This document shows, one piece after another, positions 39,396 to 55,006 of a DNA stretch of 64,000 bases. Within the stretch, counting starts at the first letter, position 1; each line of letters opens with the position of its first letter. The notes beneath the pieces are model-generated. The model was not told where the DNA came from and did not search any database. It worked only from the letters and a program-made list of their open reading frames with translations. The stretch is from Argentina anserina (taxonomy: Eukaryota > Streptophyta > Magnoliopsida > Rosales > Rosaceae), in assembly GCF_933775445.1 (NCBI RefSeq), contig NW_026089511.1:62001-126000 (forward strand), in the 5' to 3' direction. The position numbers and the translations under genes are program-made.

Positions 39396-42300
39396 TCAAA
39401 CGAGAAATGAAAAGATACACAATTGGAATAGTAAAGATACGCAATCGATGTAAAGATACTCAGTTCGAAAGAAACACACTCCCACACTTGCAAAACTCTC
39501 AAATACAATAGAAACTCGCATCAGAAGCCTTACAGAAAGATACTCAAACGAGAAATGAAAAGATACAGAATTGGAATAGTAAAGATACGAAAACGATGTA
39601 AAGATACTCAGTTTGAAAGAAACACACTCCCACACTTGCAAAACTCTCAAATTCAATAGAAACTCGTATCAGAAAGACTTACAGAAAGATACTCAAACGG
39701 GAAATGAAAAGATACACAATTGGAATAGTAAAGATACGCAAACGATGTAAAGATACACAATTGGAATAGTAAAGATACGCAAACGATGTAAAGATACTCA
39801 GTTTGAAAGAAACACATTCCCACACTTGCAAAACTCTCAAATTCAATAGAAACTCGCATCAGAAAGCCTTACAGAAAGATACTCAAACGAGAAATGAAAA
39901 GATACACAATTGGAATAGTAAAGATACGCAAACGATGTAAAGATACACAATTGGAATAGTAAAGATACGCAAACGATGTAAAGATACTCAGTTTGAAAGA
40001 AACACACTCCCACACTTGCAAAACTCTCTAATACAATAGAAACTCGCATCAGAAGCCTTACAGAAAGATACTCAAACGAGAAATGAAAAGATACACAATT
40101 GGAATAGTAAAGATACGCAAACGCTGTAAAGATACACAATTGGAATAGTAAAGATACGCAAACGATGTAAAGATACTCAGTTTGAAAGAAACTCACTCCC
40201 ACACTTGCAAAACTCTCAAATTCAATAGAAACTCGCATCAGAAAGCCTTACAGAAAGATACTCAAACGAGAAATGAAAAGATACACAATTGGAATAGTAA
40301 AGATACGAAAACGATGTAAAGATACTCAGTTTGAAAGAAACACACTCCCACACTTGCAAAACTCTCAAATACAATAGAAACTCGCTTCAGAAGCCTTACA
40401 GAAAGATACTCAAACGAGAAATGAAAAGATACACAATTGGAATAGTAAAGATACGCAATCGATGTAAAGATACACAATTGGAATAGTAAAGATACGCAAA
40501 CGATGTAAAGATACTCAGTTTGAAAGAAACACACTCCCACACTTGCAAAACTCTCAAATACAATAGAAACTCGCTTCAGAAGCCTTACAGAAAGATACTC
40601 AAACGAGAAATGAAAAGATACAGAATTGGAATAGTAAAGATACGCAATCGATGTAAAGATACACAATTGGAATAGTAAAGATACGCAAACGATGTAAAGA
40701 TACTCAGTTTGAAAGAAACACACTCCCACACTTGCAAAACTCTCAAATACAATAGAAACTCGCATCAGAAGCCTTACAGAAAGATACTCAAACGAGAAAT
40801 GAAAAGATACAGAATTGGAATAGTAAAGATATGCAAACGATGTAAAGATACACAATTGGAATAGTAAAGATACGCAAACGATGTAAAGATACTCAGTTTG
40901 AAAGAAACACACTCCCACACTTGCAAAACTCTCAAATTCAATAGAAACTCGCATCAGAAAGCCTTACAGAAAAATACTCAAACGAGAAATGAAAAGATAG
41001 ACAATTGGAATAGTAAAGATACGCAATCGATGTAAAGATACACAATTGGAATAGTAAAGATACGCAAACGATGTAAAGATACTCAGTTTGAAAGAAACAC
41101 ACTCCCACACTTGCAAAACTCTCAAATACAATAGAAACTCGCATCAGAAGCCTTACAGAAAGATACTCAAACGAGAAATGAAAAGATACAGAATTGGAAT
41201 AGTAAAGATACGCAAACGATGTAAAGATACACAATTGGAATAGTAAAGATACGCAAACGATGTAAAGATACTCAGTTTGAAAGAAACACACTCCCACACT
41301 TGCAAAACTCTCAAATACAATAGAAACTCGCATCAGAAGCCTTACAGAAAGATACTCAAACGAGAAATGAAAAGATACACAATTGGAATAGTAAAGATAC
41401 GCAAACGATGTAAAGATACTCAGTTTGAAAGAAACACACTCCCACACTTGCAAAACTCTCAAATTCAATAGAAACTCGCATCAGAAAGCCTTACAGAAAA
41501 ATACTCAAACGAGAAATTAAAAGATAGACAATTGCAATAGTAAAGATACGCAATCGATGTAAAGATACTCAGTTTGAAAGAAACACACTCCCACACTTGC
41601 AAAACTCTCAAATACAATAGAAACTAGCATCAGAAGCCTTACAGAAAGATACTCAAACGAGAAATGAAAAGATACACAATTGGAATAGTAAAGATACGCA
41701 AACGATGTAAAGATACACAATTGGAATAGTAAATATACGCAAACGATGTAAAGATACTCAGTTTGAAAGAAACACACTCCCACACTTGCAAAACTCTCAA
41801 ATACAATAGAAACTCGCATCAGAAGCCTTACAGAAAGATACTCAAACGAGAAATGAAAAGATACACAATTGGAATAGTAAAGATACGCAAACGATGTAAA
41901 GATACACAATTGGAATAGTAAAGATACGCAAACGATGTAAAGATACTCAGTTTGAAAGAAACACACTCCCACACTTGCAAAACTCTCAAATACAATAGAA
42001 AATCGCATCAGAAGCCTTACAGAAAGATACTCAAACGAGAAATGAAAAGATACAGAATTGGAATAGTAAAGATACGCAAACGATGTAAAGATACACAATT
42101 GGAATAGTAAAGATACGCAAACGATGTAAAGATACTCAGTTTGAAAGAAACACACTCTCACACTTGCAAAATCTCAAATTCAATAGAAACTCGCATCAGA
42201 AAGCCTTACAGAAAGATACTCAAACGAGAAATGAAAAGATAGACAATTGGAATAGTAAAGATACGCAATCGATGTAAAGATACTCAGTTTGAAAGAAACA

Positions 42301-45300
42301 CACTCCCACACTTGCAAAACTCTCAAATACAATAGAAACTCGCATCAGAAGCCTTACAGAAAGATACTCAAACGAGAAATGAAAAGATACAGAATTGGAA
42401 TAGTAAAGATACGAAAACGATGTAAAGATACTCAGTTTGAAAGAAACACACTCCCACACTTGCAAAACTCTCAAATTCAATAGAAACTCGTATCAGAAAG
42501 ACTTACAGAAAGATACTCAAACGGGAAATGAAAAGATACACAATTGGAATAGTAAAGATACGCAAACGCTGTAAAGATACACAATTGGAATAGTAAAGAT
42601 ACGCAAACGATGTAAAGATACTCAGTTTGAAAGAAACTCACTCCCACACTTGCAAAACTCTCAAATTCAATAGAAACTCGCATCAGAAAGCCTTACAGAA
42701 AGATACTCAAACGAGAAATGAAAAGATACACAATTGGAATAGTAAAGATACGAAAACGATGTAAAGATACTCAGTTTGAAAGAAACACACTCCCACACTT
42801 GCAAAACTCTCAAATACAATAGAAACTCGCTTCAGAAGCCTTACAGAAAGATACTCAAACGAGAAATGAAAAGATACACAATTGGAATAGTAAAGATACG
42901 CAATCGATGTAAAGATACACAATTGGAATAGTAAAGATACGCAAACGATGTAAAGATACTCAGTTTGAAAGAAACACACTCCCACACTTGCAAAACTCTC
43001 AAATACAATAGAAACTCGCATCAGAAGCCTTACAGAAAGATACTCAAACGAGAAATGAAAAGATACAGAATTGGAATAGTAAAGATATGCAAACGATGTA
43101 AAGATACACAATTGGAATAGTAAAGATACGCAAACGATGTAAAGATACTCAGTTTGAAAGAAACACACTCCCACACTTGCAAAACTCTCAAATTCAATAG
43201 AAACTCGCATCAGAAAGCCTTACAGAAAGATACTCAAACGAGAAATGAAAAGATAGACAATTGGAATAGTAAAGATACGCAAACGATGTAAAGATACTCA
43301 GTTTGAAAGAAACACACTCCCACACTTGCAAAACTCTCAAATACAATAGAAACTCGCATCAGAAGCCTTACAGAAAGATACTCAAACGAGAAATGAAAAG
43401 ATACAGAATTGGAATAGTAAAGATACGCAAACGATGTAAAGATACACAATTGGAATAGTAAAGATACGCAAACGATGTAAAGATACTCAGTTTGAAAGAA
43501 ACACACTCCCACACTTGCAAAACTCTCAAATACAATAGAAACTCGCATCAGAAGCCTTACAGAAAGATACTCAAACGAGAAATGAAAAGATACACAATTG
43601 GAATAGTAAAGATACGCAAACGATGTAAAGATACTCAGTTTGAAAGAAACACACTCCCACACTTGCAAAACTCTCAAATTCAATAGAAACTCGCATCAGA
43701 AAACCTTACAGAAAAATACTCAAACGAGAAATGAAAAGATAGACAATTGCAATAGTAAAGATACGCAATCGATGTAAAGATACTCAGTTTGAAAGAAACA
43801 CACTCCCACACTTGCAAAACTCTCAAATACAATAGAAACTAGCATCAGAAGCCTTACAGAAAGATACTCAAACGAGAAATGAAAAGATACACAATTGGAA
43901 TAGTAAAGATACGCAAACGATGTAAAGATACACAATTGGAATAGTAAATATACGCAAACGATGTAAAGATACTCAGTTTGAAAGAAACACACTCCCACAC
44001 TTGCAAAACTCTCAAATACAATAGAAACTCGCATCAGAAGCCTTACAGAAAGATACTCAAACGAGAAATGAAAAGATACACAATTGGAATAGTAAAGATA
44101 CGCAAACGATGTAAAGATACACAATTGGAATAGTAAAGATACGCAAACGATGTAAAGATACTCAGTTTGAAAGAAACACACTCCCACACTTGCAAAACTC
44201 TCAAATACAATAGAAAATCGCATCAGAAGCCTTACAGAAAGATACTCAAACGAGAAATGAAAAGATACAGAATTGGAATAGTAAAGATACGCAAACGATG
44301 TAAAGATACACAATTGGAATAGTAAAGATACGCAAACGATGTAAAGATACTCAGTTTGAAAGAAACACACTCTCACACTTGCAAAATCTCAAATTCAATA
44401 GAAACTCGCATCAGAAAGCCTTACAGAAAGATACTCAAACGAGAAATGAAAAGATAGACAATTGGAATAGTAAAGATACGCAATCGATGTAAAGATACTC
44501 AGTTTGAAAGAAACACACTCCCACACTTGCAAAACTCTCAAATACAATAGAAACTCGCATCAGAAGCCTTACAGAAAGATACTCAAACGAGAAATGAAAA
44601 GATACAGAATTGGAATAGTAAAGATACGAAAACGATGTAAAGATACTCAGTTTGAAAGAAACACACTTCCACACTTGCAAAACTCTCAAATTCAATAGAA
44701 ACTCGTATCAGAAAGACTTACAGAAAGATACTCAAACGGGAAATGAAAAGATACACAATTGGAATAGTAAAGATACGCAAACGATGTAAAGATACACAAT
44801 TGGAATAGTAAAGATACGCAAACGATGTAAAGATACTCAGTTTGAAAGAAACACATTCCCACACTTGCAAAACTCTCAAATTCAATAGAAACTCGCATCA
44901 GAAAGCCTTACAGAAAGATACTCAAACGAGAAATGAAAAGATACACAATTGGAATAGTAAAGATACGCAAACGATGTAAAGATACACAATTGGAATAGTA
45001 AAGATACGCAAACGATGTAAAGATACTCAGTTTGAAAGAAACACACTCCCACACTTGCAAAACTCTCTAATACAATAGAAACTCGCATCAGAAGCCTTAC
45101 AGAAAGATACTCAAACGAGAAATGAAAAGATACACAATTGGAATAGTAAAGATACGCAAACGCTGTAAAGATACACAATTGGAATAGTACAGATACGCAA
45201 ACGATGTAAAGATACTCAGTTTGAAAGAAACTCACTCCCACACTTGCAAAACTCTCAAATTCAATAGAAACTCGCATCAGAAAGCCTTACAGAAAGATAC

Positions 45301-46395
45301 TCAAACGAGAAATGAAAAGATACACAATTGGAATAGTAAAGATACGAAAACGATGTAAAGATACTCAGTTTGAAAGAAACACACTCCCACACTTGCAAAA
45401 CTCTCAAATACAATAGAAACTCGCTTCAGAAGCCTTACAGAAAGATACTCAAACGAGAAATGAAAAGATACACAATTGGAATAGTAAAGATACGCAAACG
45501 ATGTAAAGATACACAATTGGAATAGTAAAGATACGCAAACGATGTAAAGATACTCAGTTTGAAAGAAACACACTCCCACACTTGCAAAACTCTCAAATTC
45601 AATAGAAACTCGCATCAGAAAGCCTTACAGAAAAATACTCAAACGAGAAATGAAAAGATAGACAATTGGAATAGTAAAGATACGCAATCGATGTAAAGAT
45701 ACACAATTGGAATAGTAAAGATACGCAAACGATGTAAAGATACTCAGTTTGAAAGAAACACACTCCCACACTTGCAAAACTCTCAAATACAATAGAAACT
45801 CGCATCAGAAGCCTTACAGAAAGATACTCAAACGAGAAATGAAAAGATACAGAATTGGAATAGTAAAGATATGCAAACGATGTAAAGATACACAATTGGA
45901 ATAGTAAAGATACGCAAACGATGTAAAGATACTCAGTTTGAAAGAAACACACTCCCACACTTGCAAAACTCTCAAATTCAATAGAAACTCGCATCAGAAA
46001 GCCTTACAGAAAGATACTCAAACGAGAAATGAAAAGATACACAATTGGAATAGTAAAGATACGCAAACGATGTAAAGATACACAAGTAGAATAGTAAAGA
46101 TACGCAAACGATGTAAAGATACTCAGTTTGAAAGAAACACACTCCCACACTTGCAAAACTCTCAAATACAATAGAAAATCGCATCAGAAGCCTTACAGAA
46201 AGATACTCAAACGAGAAATGAAAAGATACAGAATTGGAATAGTAAAGATACGCAAACGATGTAAAGATACACAATTGGAATAGTAAAGATACGCAAACGA
46301 TGTAAAGATACTCAGTTTGAAAGAAACACACTCTCACACTTGCAAAATCTCAAATTCAATAGAAACTCGCATCAGAAAGCCTTACAGAAAGATAC
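39396..46395. repeat. Right-block higher-order repeats differing by whole 189-bp monomers
   Basis: Landmarks at 39396, 42220 and 44435 (offsets 2824 and 2215) begin related copies, marked by GATACGAAAACG, CTCGTATCAGAAAGACTT and CAAACGGGAAATG. Within them the comparable runs at 40262-40954, 42707-43210 and 45301-45615 have lengths 693, 504 and 315 bp, each step exactly 189 bp. The copies therefore differ by gain or loss of one and two complete monomers with the flanking markers kept. Outer boundaries are approximate. Confidence 0.8.
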
Positions 46396-49300
46396 TCAAA
46401 CGAGAAATGAAAAGATAGACAATTGGAATAGTAAAGATACGCAATCGATGTAAAGATACTCAGTTTGAAAGAAACACACTCCCACACTTGCAAAACTCTC
46501 AAATACAATAGAAACTCGCATCAGAAGCCTTACATAAAGATACTCAAACAAGAAATGAAAAGATACACAATTGGAATAGTAAAGATACGCAAACGATGTA
46601 AAGATACATAATTGGAATAGTAAAGATACGCAAACGATGTAAAGATACTCAGTTTGAAAGAAACACACTCCCACACTTGCAAAACTCTCAAATACAATAG
46701 AAAATCGCATCAGAAGCCTTACAGAAAGATACTCAAACGAGAAATGAAAAGATACAGAATTGGAATAGTAAAGATACGGAAACGATGTAAAGATACACAA
46801 TTGGAATAGTAAAGATACGCAAACGATGTAAAGATACTCAGTTTGAAAGAAACACACTCCCACACTTGCAAAACTCTCAAATACAATAGAAACTCGCATT
46901 AGAAAACCTTACAGAAAAATACTCAAACGAGAAATGAAAAGATAGACAATTGGAATAGTAAAGATACGCAATCGATGTAAAGATACTCAGTTTGAAAGAA
47001 ACACACTCCCACACTTGCAAAACTCTCAAATACAATAGAAACTAGCATCAGAAAACCTTACAGAAAAATACTCAAACGAGAAATGAAAAGATAGACAATT
47101 GGAATAGTAAAGATACGCAATCGATGTAAAGATACTCAGTTTGAAAGAAACACACTCCCACACTTGCAAAACTCTCAAATACAATAGAAACTAGCATCAG
47201 AAGCCTTACAGAAAGATACTCAAACGAGAAATGAAAAGATACACAATTGGAATAGTAAAGATACGCAAACGATGTAAAGATACATAATTGGAATAGTAAA
47301 GATACGCAAACGATGTAAAGATACTCAGTTTGAAAGAAACACACTCCCACACTTGCAAAACTCTCAAATACAATAGAAAATCGCATCAGAAGCCTTACAG
47401 AAAGATACTCAAACGAGAAATGAAAAGATACACAATTGGAATAGTAAAGATGCGCAAACGATGTAAAGATACACAATTGGAATAGTAAAGATACGCAAAC
47501 GATGTAAAGATACTCAGTTTGAAAGAAACACACTCCCACACTTGCAAAACTCTCAAATACAATAGAAAATCGCATCAGAAGCCTTACAGAAAGATACTCA
47601 AACGAGAAATGAAAAGATACAGAATTGGAATAGTAAAGATACGCAAACGATGTAAAGATACACAATTGGAATAGTAAAGATACGCAAACGATGTAAAGAT
47701 ACTCAGTTTGAAAGAAACACACTCCCACACTTGCAAAACTCTCAAATTCAATAGAAACTCGCATCAGAAAGCCTTACAGAAAAATACTCAAACGAGAAAT
47801 GAAAAGATAGACAATTGGAATAGTAAAGATACGCAATCGATGTAAAGATACACAATTGGAATAGTAAAGATACGCAAACGATGTAAAGATACTCAGTTTG
47901 AAAGAAACACACTCCCACACTTGCAAAACTCTCAAATACAATAGAAACTCGCATCAGAAGCCTTACAGAAAGATACTCAAACGAGAAATGAAAAGATACA
48001 GAATTGGAATAGTAAAGATACGCAAACGATGTAAAGATACACAATTGGAATAGTAAAGATACGCAAACGATGTAAAGATACTCAGTTTGAAAGAAACACA
48101 CTCCCACACTTGAAAAACTCTCAAATACAATAGAAACTCGCATCAGAAGCCTTACAGAAAGATACTCAAACGAGAAATGAAAAGATACACAATTGGAATA
48201 GTAAAGATACGCAAACGATGTAAAGATACTCAGTTTGAAAGAAACACACTCCCACACTTGCAAAACTCTCAAATTCAATAGAAACTCGCATCAGAAAACC
48301 TTACAGAAAAATACTCAAACGAGAAATGAAAAGATAGACAATTGCAATAGTAAAGATACGCAATCGATGTAAAGATACTCAGTTTGAAAGAAACACACTC
48401 CCACACTTGCAAAACTCTCAAATACAATAGAAACTAGCATCAGAAGCCTTACAGAAAGATACTCAAACGAGAAATGAAAAGATACACAATTGGAATAGTA
48501 AAGATACGCAAACGATGTAAAGATACACAATTGGAATAGTAAATATACGCAAACGATGTAAAGATACTCAGTTTGAAAGAAACACACTCCCACACTTGCA
48601 AAACTCTCAAATACAATAGAAACTCGCATCAGAAGCCTTACAGAAAGATACTCAAACGAGAAATGAAAAGATACACAATTGGAATAGTAAAGATACGCAA
48701 ACGATGTAAAGATACACAATTGGAATAGTAAAGATACGCAAACGATGTAAAGATACTCAGTTTGAAAGAAACACACTCCCACACTTGCAAAACTCTCAAA
48801 TTCAATAGAAACTCGCATCAGAAAGCCTTACAGAAAAATACTCAAACGAGAAATGAAAAGATAGACAATTGGAATAGTAAAGATACGCAATCGATGTAAA
48901 GATACACAATTGGAATAGTAAAGATACGCAAACGATGTAAAGATACTCAGTTTGAAAGAAACACACTCCCACACTTGCAAAACTCTCAAATACAATAGAA
49001 ACTCGCATCAGAAGCCTTACAGAAAGATACTCAAACGAGAAATGAAAAGATACAGAATTGGAATAGTAAAGATACGCAAACGATGTAAAGATACACAATT
49101 GGAATAGTAAAGATACGCAAACGATGTAAAGATACTCAGTTTGAAAGAAACACACTCCCACACTTGCAAAACTCTCAAATACAATAGAAAATCGCATCAG
49201 AAGCCTTACAGAAAGATACTCAAACGAGAAATGAAAAGATACACAATTGGAATAGTAAAGATACGCAAACGATGTAAAGATACTCAGTTTGAAAGAAACA

Positions 49301-50790
49301 CACTCCCACACTTGCAAAACTCTCAAATTCAATAGAAACTCGCATCAGAAAACCTTACAGAAAAATACTCAAACGAGAAATGAAAAGATAGACAATTGCA
49401 ATAGTAAAGATACGCAATCGATGTAAAGATACTCAGTTTGAAAGAAACACACTCCCACACTTGCAAAACTCTCAAATACAATAGAAACTAGCATCAGAAG
49501 CCTTACAGAAAGATACTCAAACGAGAAATGAAAAGATACACAATTGGAATAGTAAAGATACGCAAACGATGTAAAGATACACAATTGGAATAGTAAATAT
49601 ACGCAAACGATGTAAAGATACTCAGTTTGAAAGAAACACACTCCCACACTTGCAAAACTCTCAAATACAATAGAAACTCGCATCAGAAGCCTTACAGAAA
49701 GATACTCAAACGACAAATGAAAAGATACACAATTGGAATAGTAAAGATACGCAAACGATGTAAAGATACACAATTAGAATAGTAAAGATACGCAAACGAT
49801 GTAAAGATACTCAGTTTGAAAGAAACACACTCCCACACTTGCAAAACTCTCAAATACAATAGAAAATCGCATCAGAAGCCTTACAGAAAGATACTCAAAC
49901 GAGAAATGAAAAGATACAGAATTGGAATAGTAAAGATACGCAAACGATGTAAAGATACACAATTGGAATAGTAAAGATACGCAAACGATGTAAAGATACT
50001 CAGTTTGAAAGAAACACACTCTCACACTTGCAAAATCTCAAATTCAATAGAAACTCGCATCAGAAAGCCTTACAGAAAGATACTCAAACGAGAAATGAAA
50101 AGATAGACAATTGGAATAGTAAAGATACGCAATCGATGTAAAGATACTCAGTTTGAAAGAAACACACTCCCACACTTGCAAAACTCTCAAATACAATAGA
50201 AACTCGCATCAGAAGCCTTACATAAAGATACTCAAACAAGAAATGAAAAGATACACAATTGGAATAGTAAAGATACGCAAACGATGTAAAGATACATAAT
50301 TGGAATAGTAAAGATACGCAAACGATGTAAAGATACTCAGTTTGAAAGAAACACACTCCCACACTTGCAAAACTCTGAAATACAATAGAAAATCGCATCA
50401 GAAGCCTTACAGAAAGATACTCAAACGAGAAATGAAAAGATACAGAATTGGAATAGTAAAGATACGCAAACGATGTAAAGATACACAATTGGAATAGTAA
50501 AGATACGCAAACGATGTAAAGATACTCAGTTTGAAAGAAACACACTCCCACACTTGCAAAACTCTCAAATACAATAGAAACTCGCATTAGAAAACCTTAC
50601 AGAAAAATACTCAAACGAGAAATGAAAAGATAGACAATTGGAATAGTAAAGATACGCAATCGATGTAAAGATACTCAGTTTGAAAGAAACACACTCCCAC
50701 ACTTGCAAAACTCTCAAATACAATAGAAACTAGCATCAGAAAACCTTACAGAAAAATACTCAAACGAGAAATGAAAAGATAGACAATTGG
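46396..50790. repeat. Right-block repeats at 3688-bp and 1054-bp offsets
   Basis: The segment at 46396-47100 recurs at 50084-50790 (offset 3688), with shared marks CTTACATAAAG, CAAACAAGAAATG and GATACATAATTGG. Between them, about 47748-48801 recurs at about 48802-49855 (offset 1054), including the GATAGACAATTGCAATAG and AAATATACGC markers. Offset 1054 equals the 905-bp unit seen further right plus one 149-bp monomer. Confidence 0.75.
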
Positions 50791-51246
50791 AATAGTAAAG
50801 ATACGCAATCGATGTAAAGATACTCAGTTTGAAAGAAACACACTCCCACACTTGCAAAACTCTCAAATACAATAGAAACTAGCATCAGAAGCCTTACAGA
50901 AAGATACTCAAACGAGAAATGAAAAGATACACAATTGGAATAGTAAAGATACGCAAACGATGTAAAGATACACAATTGGAATAGTAAAGATACGCAAACG
51001 ATGTAAAGATACTCAGTTTGAAAGAAACACACTCCCACACTTGCAAAACTCTCAAATACAATAGAAAATCGCATCAGAAGCCTTACAGAAAGATACTCAA
51101 ACGAGAAATGAAAAGATACATAATTGGAATAGTAAAGATACGCAAACGATGTAAAGATACACAATTGGAATAGTAAAGATAAGCAAACGATGTAAAGATA
51201 CTCAGTTTGAAAGAAACACACTCCCACACTTGCAAAACTCTCAAAT

Positions 51247-54200
51247 TCAATAGAAACTCGCATCAGAAAGCCCTACAGAAAGATACTCAAACGAGAAATG
51301 AAAAGATACACAATTGGAATAGTAAAGATACGCAAACGATGTAAAGATACACAATTGGAATAGTAAAGATACGCAAACGATGTAAAGATACTCAGTTTGA
51401 AAGAAACACACTCCCACACTTGCAAAACTCTCAAATACAATAGAAACTCGCATCAGAAGCCTTACAGAAAGATACTCAAACGAGAAATGAAAAGATACAC
51501 AATTGGAATAGTAAAGATACGCAAACGATGTAAAGATACACAATTGGAATAGTAAAGATACGCAAACGATGTAAAGATACTCAGTTTGAAAGAAACACAC
51601 TCCCACACTTGCAAAACTCTCTAATACAATAGAAACTCGCATCAGAAGCCTTACAGAAAGATACTCAAACGAGAAATGAAAAGATACAGAATTGGAATAG
51701 TAAAGATACGCAAACACTGTAAAGATACACAATTGGAATAGTAAAGATACGCAAACGATGTAAAGATACTCAGTTTGAAAGAAACACACTCCCACACTTG
51801 CAAAACTCTCAAATACAATAGAAACTAGCATCAGAAGCCTTACAGAAAGATACTCAAACGAGAAATGAAAAGATACACAATTGGAATAGTAAAGATACGC
51901 AAACGATGTAAAGATACACAATTGGAATAGTAAAGATACGCAAACGATGTAAAGATACTCAGTTTGAAAGAAACACACTCCCACACTTGCAAAACTCTCA
52001 AATACAATAGAAACTCGCATCATAAGCCTTACAGAAAGATACTCAAACGAGAAATGAAAAGATACACAATTGGAATAGTAAAGATACGCAAACGATGTAA
52101 AGATACACAATTGGAATAGTAAAGATACGCAAACGATGTAAAGATACTCAGTTTGAAAGAAACACACTCCCACACTTGCAAAACTCTCAAATACAATAGA
52201 AACTCGCATCATAAGCCTTACAGAAAGATACTCAAACGAGAAATGAAAAGATACACAATTGGAATAGTAAAGATACGCAAACGATGTAAAGATACACAAT
52301 TGGAATAGTAAAGATACGCAAACGATGTAAAGATACTCAGTTTGAAAGAAACACACTCCCACACTTGCAAAACTCTCAAATACAATAGAAAATCGCATCA
52401 GAAGCCTTACAGAAAGATACTCAAACGAGAAATGAAAAGATACAGAATTGGAATAGTAAAGATACGCAAACGATGTAAAGATACACAATTGGAATAGTAA
52501 AGATACGCAAACGATGTAAAGATACTCAGTTTGATAGAAACACACTCTCACACTTGCAAAATCTCAAATTCAATAGAAACTCGCATCAGAAAGCCTTACA
52601 GAAAGATACTCAAACGAGAAATGAAAAGATAGACAATTGGAATAGTAAAGATACGCAATCGATGTAAAGATACTCAGTTTGAAAGAAACACACTCCCACA
52701 CTTGCAAAACTCTCAAATACAATAGAAACTCGCATCAGAAAGTCTTACAGAAAGATACTCAAACGAGAAATGAAAAGATACAGAATTGGAATAGTAAAGA
52801 TACGCAAACGATGTAAAGATACACTATTAGAATAGTAAAGATACGCAAACGATGTAAAGATACTCAGTTTGAAAGAAACACACTCCCACACTTGCAAAAC
52901 TCTCAAATACAATAGAAAATCGCATCAGAAGCCTTACAGAAAGATACTCAAACGAGAAATGAAAAGATACACAATTGGAATAGTAAAGATACGCAAACGA
53001 TGTAAAGATACACAATTGGAATAGTAAAGATACGCAAACGATGTAAAGATACTCAGTTTGAAAGAAACACACTCCCACACTTGCAAAACTCTCAAATACA
53101 ATAGAAAATCGCATCAGAAGCCTTACAGAAAGATACTCAAACGAGAAATGAAAAGATACATAATTGGAATAGTAAAGATACGCAAACGATGTAAAGATAC
53201 ACAATTGGAATAGTAAAGATAAGCAAACGATGTAAAGATACTCAGTTTGAAAGAAACACACTCCCACACTTGCAAAACTCTCAAATTCAATAGAAACTCG
53301 CATCAGAAAGCCCTACAGAAAGATACTCAAACGAGAAATGAAAAGATACACAATTGGAAGAGTAAAGATACGCAAACGATGTAAAGATACACAATTGGAA
53401 TAGTAAAGATACGCAAACGATGTAAAGATACTCAGTTTGAAAGAAACACACTCCCACACTTGCAAAACTCTCAAATACAATAGAAACTCGCATCAGAAGC
53501 CTTACAGAAAGATACTCAAACGAGAAATGAAAAGATACACAATTGGAATAGTAAAGATACGCAAACGATGTAAAGATACACAATTGGAATAGTAAAGATA
53601 CGCAAACGATGTAAAGATACTCAGTTTGAAAGAAACACACTCCCACACTTGCAAAACTCTCAAATACAATAGAAACTCGCATCAGAAGCCTTACAGAAAG
53701 ATACTCAAACGAGAAATGAAAAGATACAGAATTGGAATAGTAAAGATACGCAAACGATGTAAAGATACACAATTGGAATAGTAAAGATACGCAAACGATG
53801 TAAAGATACTCAGTTTGAAAGAAACACACTCCCACACTTGCAAAACTCTCAAATACAATAGAAAATCGCATCAGAAGCCTTACAGAAAGATACTCAAACG
53901 AGAAATGAAAAGATACACAATTGGAATAGTAAAGATACGCAAACGATGTAAAGATACACAATTGGAATAGTAAAGATACGCAAACGATGTAAAGATACTC
54001 AGTTTGAAAGAAACACACTCCCACACTTGCAAAACTCTCAAATACAATAGAAAATCGCATCAGAAGCCTTACAGAAAGATACTCAAACGAGAAATGAAAA
54101 GATACATAATTGGAATAGTAAAGATACGCAAACGATGTAAAGATACACAATTGGAATAGTAAAGATAAGCAAACGATGTAAAGATACTCAGTTTGAAAGA

Positions 54201-55006
54201 AACACACTCCCACACTTGCAAAACTCTCAAATTCAATAGAAACTCGCATCAGAAAGCCCTACAGAAAGATACTCAAACGAGAAATGAAAAGATACACAAT
54301 TGGAATAGTAAAGATACGCAAACGATGTAAAGATACACAATTGGAATAGTAAAGATACGCAAACGATGTAAAGATACTCAGTTTGAAAGAAACACACTCC
54401 CACACTTGCAAAACTCTCAAATACAATAGAAACTCGCATCAGAAGCCTTACAGAAAGATACTCAAACGAGAAATGAAAAGATACACAATTGGAATAGTAA
54501 AGATACGCAAACGATGTAAAGATACACAATTGGAATAGTAAAGATACGCAAACGATGTAAAGATACTCAGTTTGAAAGAAACACACTCCCACACTTGCAA
54601 AACTCTCTAATACAATAGAAACTCGCATCAGAAGCCTTACAGAAAGATACTCAAACGAGAAATGAAAAGATACAGAATTGGAATAGTAAAGATACGCAAA
54701 CACTGTAAAGATACACAATTGGAATAGTAAAGATACGCAAACGATGTAAAGATACTCAGTTTGAAAGAAACACACTCCCACACTTGCAAAACTCTCAAAT
54801 ACAATAGAAACTAGCATCAGAAGCCTTACAGAAAGATACTCAAACGAGAAATGAAAAGATACACAATTGGAATAGTAAAGATACGCAAACGATGTAAAGA
54901 TACACAATTGGAATAGTAAAGATACGCAAACGATGTAAAGATACTCAGTTTGAAAGAAACACACTCCCACACTTGCAAAACTCTCAAATACAATAGAAAC
55001 TCGCAT
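51247..55006. repeat. Right-block repeat at 2986-bp offset with long 189-bp monomer run
   Basis: The segment 51247-52020 recurs at 54233-55006, sharing AAAGCCCTACAG, CTCTCTAATAC, GCAAACACTG and CTAGCATC. From 51247 to 52551 about seven monomers of exactly 189 bp follow one another without the one-base insertion. This is why one minus-strand frame stays open for 434 codons here. The same AAAGCCCTACAG monomer also occurs at 53287 (offset 2040), a further partial copy. Confidence 0.75.
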
